Shown: positions 7,878 to 11,516 of the stretch, piece by piece
Numbering within the stretch: the first letter of the stretch is position 1
Layout: every line of letters starts with the position of its first letter
From: Euperipatoides rowelli
Taxonomy: Eukaryota; Onychophora; Udeonychophora; Euonychophora; Peripatopsidae
DNA length: 11,516 nucleotides
Assembly (NCBI GenBank): GCA_003024985.2
Contig: PXIH01S0051620.1
Strand: one strand, 5' to 3'
Made by a program: the position numbers and the translations under genes
Notes under the pieces: model-generated
What the model was told of the DNA's origin: nothing
What the model saw: the letters and a program-made list of their open reading frames with translations, nothing else
The model's database searches: none

Positions 7878-8400
7878 GGAATTTAAAGTAACTTTCCCAA
7901 ATAACTAGTTGCCAATAATTTGTTACTTTTTCTATAATTAACTGGTGACTTTATTATTATTTTTTTATATCTGTAACTAAGGACATAAATATTATTAAAT
8001 TGGGAGAAATATAATTTTAAATCAAATTACTTTGCAAGTTACTCCATTTTTACTAATGACTTTTTGAGGAGGCTATCATGATTCAGGATAACCCAGTAGT
8101 GACATTTTTTTTAAAAAAAAAAAATCTCAAAGAATTTTAAAAACATTTACAAATGAGAAATAAATTCAATCTAAATTTGTTTTAAAGTACTTTTTGAATT
8201 ATCAAGCTATCTGTGAGTGATATTTCCCTCCATTTTTTATTGCCCAGGGCCATAATGTCAATACCAATAAATAATTTGAAAAGTAACTATAATATTGTAA
8301 TTATAGGCTACTTCTGAAACCAGTAACTGAAATTACTTTTTTTTTTATTTTTACAAAAGAACTTTAACTGAAACCAGTTGCTTTTAAAAAGTAACTTTTA
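7878..8400. repeat. degenerate GTAACT/AGTTAC-rich dispersed repeat
   Basis: The words AAAGTAACT, AACTAGTTG, TTGTTACTTT, AACTGGTGACTTT, CTGTAACT, AAGTTACTCC, CAGTAACTGAAATTAC and AAAGTAACTTTT recur on both strands through 7878-8060 and 8276-8400, with one more at 8879-8887. Alternating GTAACT/AGTTAC blocks of this style are seen in old, high-copy animal DNA elements. The middle (about 8060-8275) is AT-rich with a T8A12 run and no clear unit. I cannot give a family. Confidence 0.4.
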
Positions 8401-8959
8401 AATTTTAAATCCTACCAAATTTTGTTATTTATGTGAATTTTATTGTCTGTGTTTCTAGCTACTATCTTAGAACGCATTTAAGTCATAAATTGAAATTTTA
8501 ATATTACTTTTATGTCTCTGCGAGCTTAGGCCACATTGTTTTACATTGGAAAGCAATATGTAGGACACTGCAATTAAAGTAGCAATTTAAATGTATGTAT
8601 ACTCTTGATTCTTAAGTTTTAAAAGTAGTGCACTATTTGATGTTTGCTAGGTCAATTATGCAGGTAATAATAAAGAAGCCCCATGAACAGGTGTAAATTT
8701 CCTGAAGGTGCTAGAAGTGTCATTGACTTTTGCATTTTTTTAAATCTCTGTTCAATTTAAGAATGATTTATTTTGTATGTTTTTTATTTATTTATTTTTA
8801 TCTTTAATAAAAATTTTTGCTCAGTCAGCCTTAAACTGTTTTTCATGTAGCGTATTTTGATATTATATATCACAATTCAAAAGTAACTTTATAACTTGTT
8901 TGTATCTTCTTCACAGAACTCCAAATGTGATGATATTGAACAATAGGAATATAGCCTAC
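8401..8959. other. AT-rich non-coding segment
   Basis: No open frame, RNA gene or known element is recognisable. A slightly more GC-rich patch at about 8650-8735 and an acceptor-like CTTCTTCACAG at about 8907-8917 could suggest an exon, but no frame gives a convincing peptide. The left copy of a 15-bp direct repeat lies at 8568-8582. Confidence 0.45.
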
Positions 8960-9002
8960 TTTAAGTACGGTACTTAAAAAATTATACCTGCAATTAAAGT
9001 AG
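8568..9002. repeat. 15-bp direct repeats flanking a 405-bp segment
   Basis: CTGCAATTAAAGTAG occurs at 8568-8582 and again at 8988-9002. A length of 15 bp suits a retroposon target duplication. The segment between them has no clear poly(A) or repeat tail on either strand, although A-rich sequence (8976-8986) lies just before the right copy. Confidence 0.3.
8960..8978. repeat. perfect 9-bp inverted repeat, 1-nt spacer
   Basis: TTTAAGTAC (8960-8968), one G, then GTACTTAAA (8970-8978). Confidence 0.9.
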
Positions 9003-9120
9003 GGGTGGACAGGGTGATTTTTTTGAAATCGGGTTAAGGGTTGATAAAATCCCTGAATTTTGGGGATGGATTGGGGATTTTAATAAATACCAGTATTAGA
9101 AAATCCCCATATAGAATAAA
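9003..9120. other. G-rich non-coding segment with a hAT/Ac-like start
   Basis: From 9001 the + strand turns G-rich (TAGGGGTGGACAGGG starting in the right copy of the 15-bp repeat, later TTTTGGGGATGGATTGGGG). TAGGGGTG at the start recalls Ac/hobo-type hAT ends, but no matching inverted end is found downstream. Confidence 0.3.
9073..9108. repeat. inverted repeat, perfect 9-bp arms with inner 5-bp stem
   Basis: GGGGATTTT (9073-9081) pairs with AAAATCCCC (9100-9108). Inside, AATAC (9086-9090) pairs with GTATT (9093-9097) around a 2-nt loop. Confidence 0.85.
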
Positions 9121-9277
9121 CCTACCAATAGCCTAAACTGAGGAAATGTTATACTGTAATTAATTATTTAATCAATTTTATAAGATTTGATTAAATAATT
9201 AGACAAGTTTGTGTTTAAGTAGCGTTTCCTGCAAAATTTACAAAGGGTATGTACAAATTTTTCCCAAAAGAGCAGGG

Positions 9278-9308
9278 ATCTGGTCTAGGGCAGAGCCCTA
9301 GACCAGAT
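9278..9308. repeat. perfect 14-bp inverted repeat, 3-nt spacer
   Basis: ATCTGGTCTAGGGC (9278-9291), AGA, then its exact reverse complement (9295-9308). Confidence 0.95.
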
Positions 9309-9473
9309 ACAGCCATTGTTTAAGGTGTCAAATGAAATTCACCATAATAAAACATAAAATGATTTTTTTGGGGGGGTTGGGGTGAGAATTGATTTGATAA
9401 TTATTTTCAAATGATTTATTAAAATGTATTTAGAAATTAATTGCAAATTGGTCATTTTTTTATTAAAATGTTT

Positions 9474-9526
9474 TTTCCAGAACTACCCTCCTCCATACAA
9501 CCTATGGAGGAGGGTAGTTCTGGAAA
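9474..9526. repeat. perfect 24-bp inverted repeat, 5-nt loop
   Basis: The arm at 9474-9497 (begins TTTCCAGAACTACCC, ends CTCCATA) is the exact reverse complement of 9503-9526; the loop is CAACC at 9498-9502. Two long stretches of mirrored coding frame that overlap here on opposite strands are by-products of this symmetry and AT-rich flanks, not genes. Confidence 0.97.
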
Positions 9527-9956
9527 GTGCAAAAAAAATTGTGTGTGGGATTGGGGGTTATGTATGGAGATGTATAAAAAAAGATAAACATCATAGGATT
9601 TTAATTGAGACAGCTCCTGCTGATAAATTGTTAAAGTATAACAATAATACAAGGTGAGAAAAGCATATAGATGACCTTGCATCTGAATGAAAAATTAATA
9701 TAGAATGTAAAAAATGGTTTCTTACGAATACAATTATTATTATTATTCTATTAAAATGTTCTACGGATATTTGGCTTAAACAATGCTGGAGAAAAGCGTA
9801 ATTTATGAGTAAAAGAAATATTGTAATTTATGATGAACATAATGAGTTGTGATTTGTAAATACAGTAATCTATTGTTATGGTTGGATCAATTACTGTAAG
9901 TAGAATCATTTGTTAGATAGTTATTGTTAGACAATCATTACCTGTTATTTTATAAT
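9527..9956. other. AT-rich non-coding segment before the tandem array
   Basis: I see no gene or known element. Short open frames on both strands across 9424-9682 have no recognisable domain and no conserved composition. A motif at 9928-9941 (TTAGACAATCATTA) resembles the right flank of the following array. Confidence 0.45.
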
Positions 9957-10590
9957 AGTTTAAAAGCCCATCAAAAATGACGGATACAGTGACCTCTATG
10001 GACAGACAATAGAGAGAAAACATCTTCGGGCGTCATCGGCTCGCCGAAGATGGCCGAGCAGCGTGACAGACATCATGACCACAAGTGACCAAACTGGCCT
10101 TTTATTATATTAGACTAGTTTAAAAGCCCTTCAAAAATGATGGATACAGTGACATCTATGGACAGAAAATACAGCGAAAATATCTTCAAGCGTCATTGGC
10201 TTGCTGAAGATGGCCGAGCAGCGTGACAGACATCATGACCAAAGTGACCAAACTGGCCTTTTATTATATTAGACTAGTTAAAAGCCTGTCAAATATGATG
10301 GATACAGCGACATCTTTGCACAGTAAATAGAGTGAAAACATCTTTGGACGTATCGGCTCACCGGAGATAGCCGAGCAGCGTGACAGACATCATGACAAAA
10401 AGTGACCAAACTGGCCTTTTATTATATTAGACTAGTTAAAAGCCTGTCAAATATGATGGATATCAGTGACATCTAAGGACATAAAATAGAGTGAAAACAT
10501 CTTTGGGCGTATTGGCTTGCCAAAGATGGCCAAGCAGCGTGACAGATATCATGACCAAAGTGACCAAACTGCCCTTTTATTATATTAGAT
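9957..10590 (+). repeat. four-copy tandem array, unit about 158 bp, with internal stems
   Basis: Units begin at about 9957, 10117, 10276 and 10434 (periods 160, 159, 158), each opening AGTTTAAAAGCC or AGTTAAAAGCC and closing GGCCTTTTATTATATTAGA (the last copy has GCCC). Units 3 and 4 share a TGTCAAATATGATGG variant, units 1 and 2 have TCAAAAATGA. Each unit has a central hairpin: CATCTTCGG/CCGAAGATG in unit 1 (10021-10029 with 10044-10052), CATCTTTGG/CCAAAGATG in unit 4 (10498-10506 with 10520-10528), with variants in units 2 and 3. The period is not a multiple of three and the units have stops in all frames, so it is not coding. Inner units end ACTAG before the next begins, which recalls Helitron CTRR ends, but the other Helitron marks are missing. 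A minor satellite or a tandemly inserted small element are both possible. Confidence 0.9.
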
Positions 10591-11447
10591 AATGATTATA
10601 TCAGATGTTTGTATACCTAATATATTTGACCAGAGCAGTAGTTATTTCACTACTAATATAACAAATGTGGTATAAATGCAGGATTCGTCAACGTGATTAC
10701 TTTTAAACAATACAAATCATCAACATAATCATCTCATTTGAAATTATTAAATTGTAATTTAATTTAATAAAATTTAATTTAATAACATTAAATAGTAAAT
10801 AATTAAAATATTCAATATATTTTATTTAGATAAAAAAATCAACAATATCGGTCATTAGCCTAATCTTAAGGGCCTATTCCATGTTACATTTTGTATGAAA
10901 ACGTAATATAATAAATTATATAAGGAAACAAAACAATAAAATCAATCGTCCCTATCTAAGTAAATATCTATATTCTTCATTTGAAATCCTAAACCACTGG
11001 AAACAGTTACATTCCTTACATAAAAATAAATAAAAACAAAACCTACGATAAACGGTACTCACTACTAAACAGTCACTGAGGCCGAAATAATGTAGGCTAA
11101 GTTAATTGATTCCTTCTATTTATTATCATAGTGTTAAGCCAGTTGGCACATAATTATTTTTTTATTTAGTAGGAGTTAGGGTTCAGGGTAACAGTTAAGT
11201 CGGCAAACAAAAAAATAAGGCTGCCAATGCATTTAGTCATGTATAAGACAATCTAACCCAACCCGTAATCAATGTTTAAATACTGGCCCAATCGACACAA
11301 TGATGTCCCACCTTTCCGATTTTTAATTTTTTTTTTAATGGATAAACATATACCGGTACATCAATATAATATGGAAAAAATGCTAAAAATTTAATGTTTT
11401 TAAGCAACACCTTTATAAAGGGTTTTTGCTTAACACATAGCCTAGGC
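10591..11447. other. AT-rich non-coding segment
   Basis: No gene is visible. It holds a 15-bp tandem duplication (10756-10785), an 8-bp TACCGGTA palindrome at about 11351 and three copies of the TAGSCTA word. Everything else is low-complexity A/T sequence. Confidence 0.5.
10756..10785. repeat. perfect 15-bp tandem duplication
   Basis: AATTTAATTTAATAA is present twice head to tail (10756-10770 and 10771-10785), as from replication slippage. Confidence 0.9.
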
Positions 11448-11516
11448 CAGCGTTTCCCAAACTTTTTTTGACCGCGGCCCGGTACGAGGTTTTAAAATTT
11501 TTTGCGACCCACCTTA
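11440..11516 (+). mobile_element. left end of a hAT-type transposon, running off the window
   Basis: CAGCGTTTCCCAAACTTTTT starting at 11448 is a typical animal hAT terminal repeat, followed by GACCGCGGCCCGGTACGAGG, a common hAT subterminal pattern. The 8 bp just before it, GCCTAGGC (11440-11447), fit the 8-bp hAT target duplication with a CTAG-like centre. The rest of the element lies beyond 11516, so autonomy cannot be judged. Confidence 0.72.

Noticed and set aside
9353-9383. G-quadruplex in the G-rich run near 9370
   Set aside because: Only a G7 run and a G4 run lie close together, and four evenly spaced G3 tracts are not clearly present.
9474-9526. microRNA precursor
   Set aside because: The stem is perfectly paired with a 5-nt loop and no lower stem of the usual kind, so I do not call it without small-RNA data.
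9424-9682. Overlapping short open frames on both strands across the palindrome
   Set aside because: No recognisable domain and AT-rich codons. The overlap on both strands follows from the inverted repeat.
9957-10590. CRISPR array or Helitron
   Set aside because: Units of about 158 bp repeat head to tail with no unique spacers, so it is not CRISPR. CTAG at inner unit ends recalls Helitron CTRR, but there is no 5' TC start, no hairpin close to that end, and the last unit lacks CTAG.

Overview
The window is ordinary animal nuclear DNA, most likely from an invertebrate: AT-rich, intron-containing, with one recognisable spliced gene fragment and many decayed transposons. There are no bacterial-style operons, no rRNA or tRNA gene that I can recognise and no CRISPR array. 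I cannot name the species.

Layout. At the left edge (252-373, + strand) is a plausible last exon of an unidentified charged protein, with a good splice acceptor and a nearby poly(A) signal. An AT-rich spacer follows; it holds a 39-bp imperfect palindrome around a CTCF-like word. At about 1165-1719 (- strand) lies a dead Ty3/gypsy integrase fragment. At 1789-2551 (+ strand) is the best gene: the long terminal exon of an arylacetamide deacetylase / neutral cholesterol ester hydrolase-type alpha/beta hydrolase, carrying the Ser, Asp and His catalytic motifs, followed by its 3' UTR.

From about 3050 to 7490 (- strand) is one 4.4-kb non-LTR retrotransposon (LINE). In sense order it carries the end of a PHD finger, an SGNH/GDSL-esterase-like remnant, an APE-type endonuclease, a reverse transcriptase, a C-terminal CCHC zinc knuckle and a short repeat tail. 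It is broken by many frameshifts and stops. Its sense strand is extraordinarily poor in C: the + strand contains G-free runs of 135 and 161 nt.

From 7490 to the right edge I see no convincing gene. This part holds microsatellites, a hAT-type terminus (7709-7777), a degenerate GTAACT/AGTTAC-rich repeat, a cluster of four perfect-armed inverted repeats (8960-9526, one with 24-bp arms and a 5-nt loop), a four-copy ~158-bp tandem array (9957-10590) whose internal stems show compensatory-looking changes between copies, and the start of another hAT-type element at 11448 that runs off the window.

The genes do not form a pathway together. I found no defence system or other new multi-gene system. The least explained signals are the paired-base changes in the tandem array, the inverted-repeat cluster and the strand bias of the LINE.
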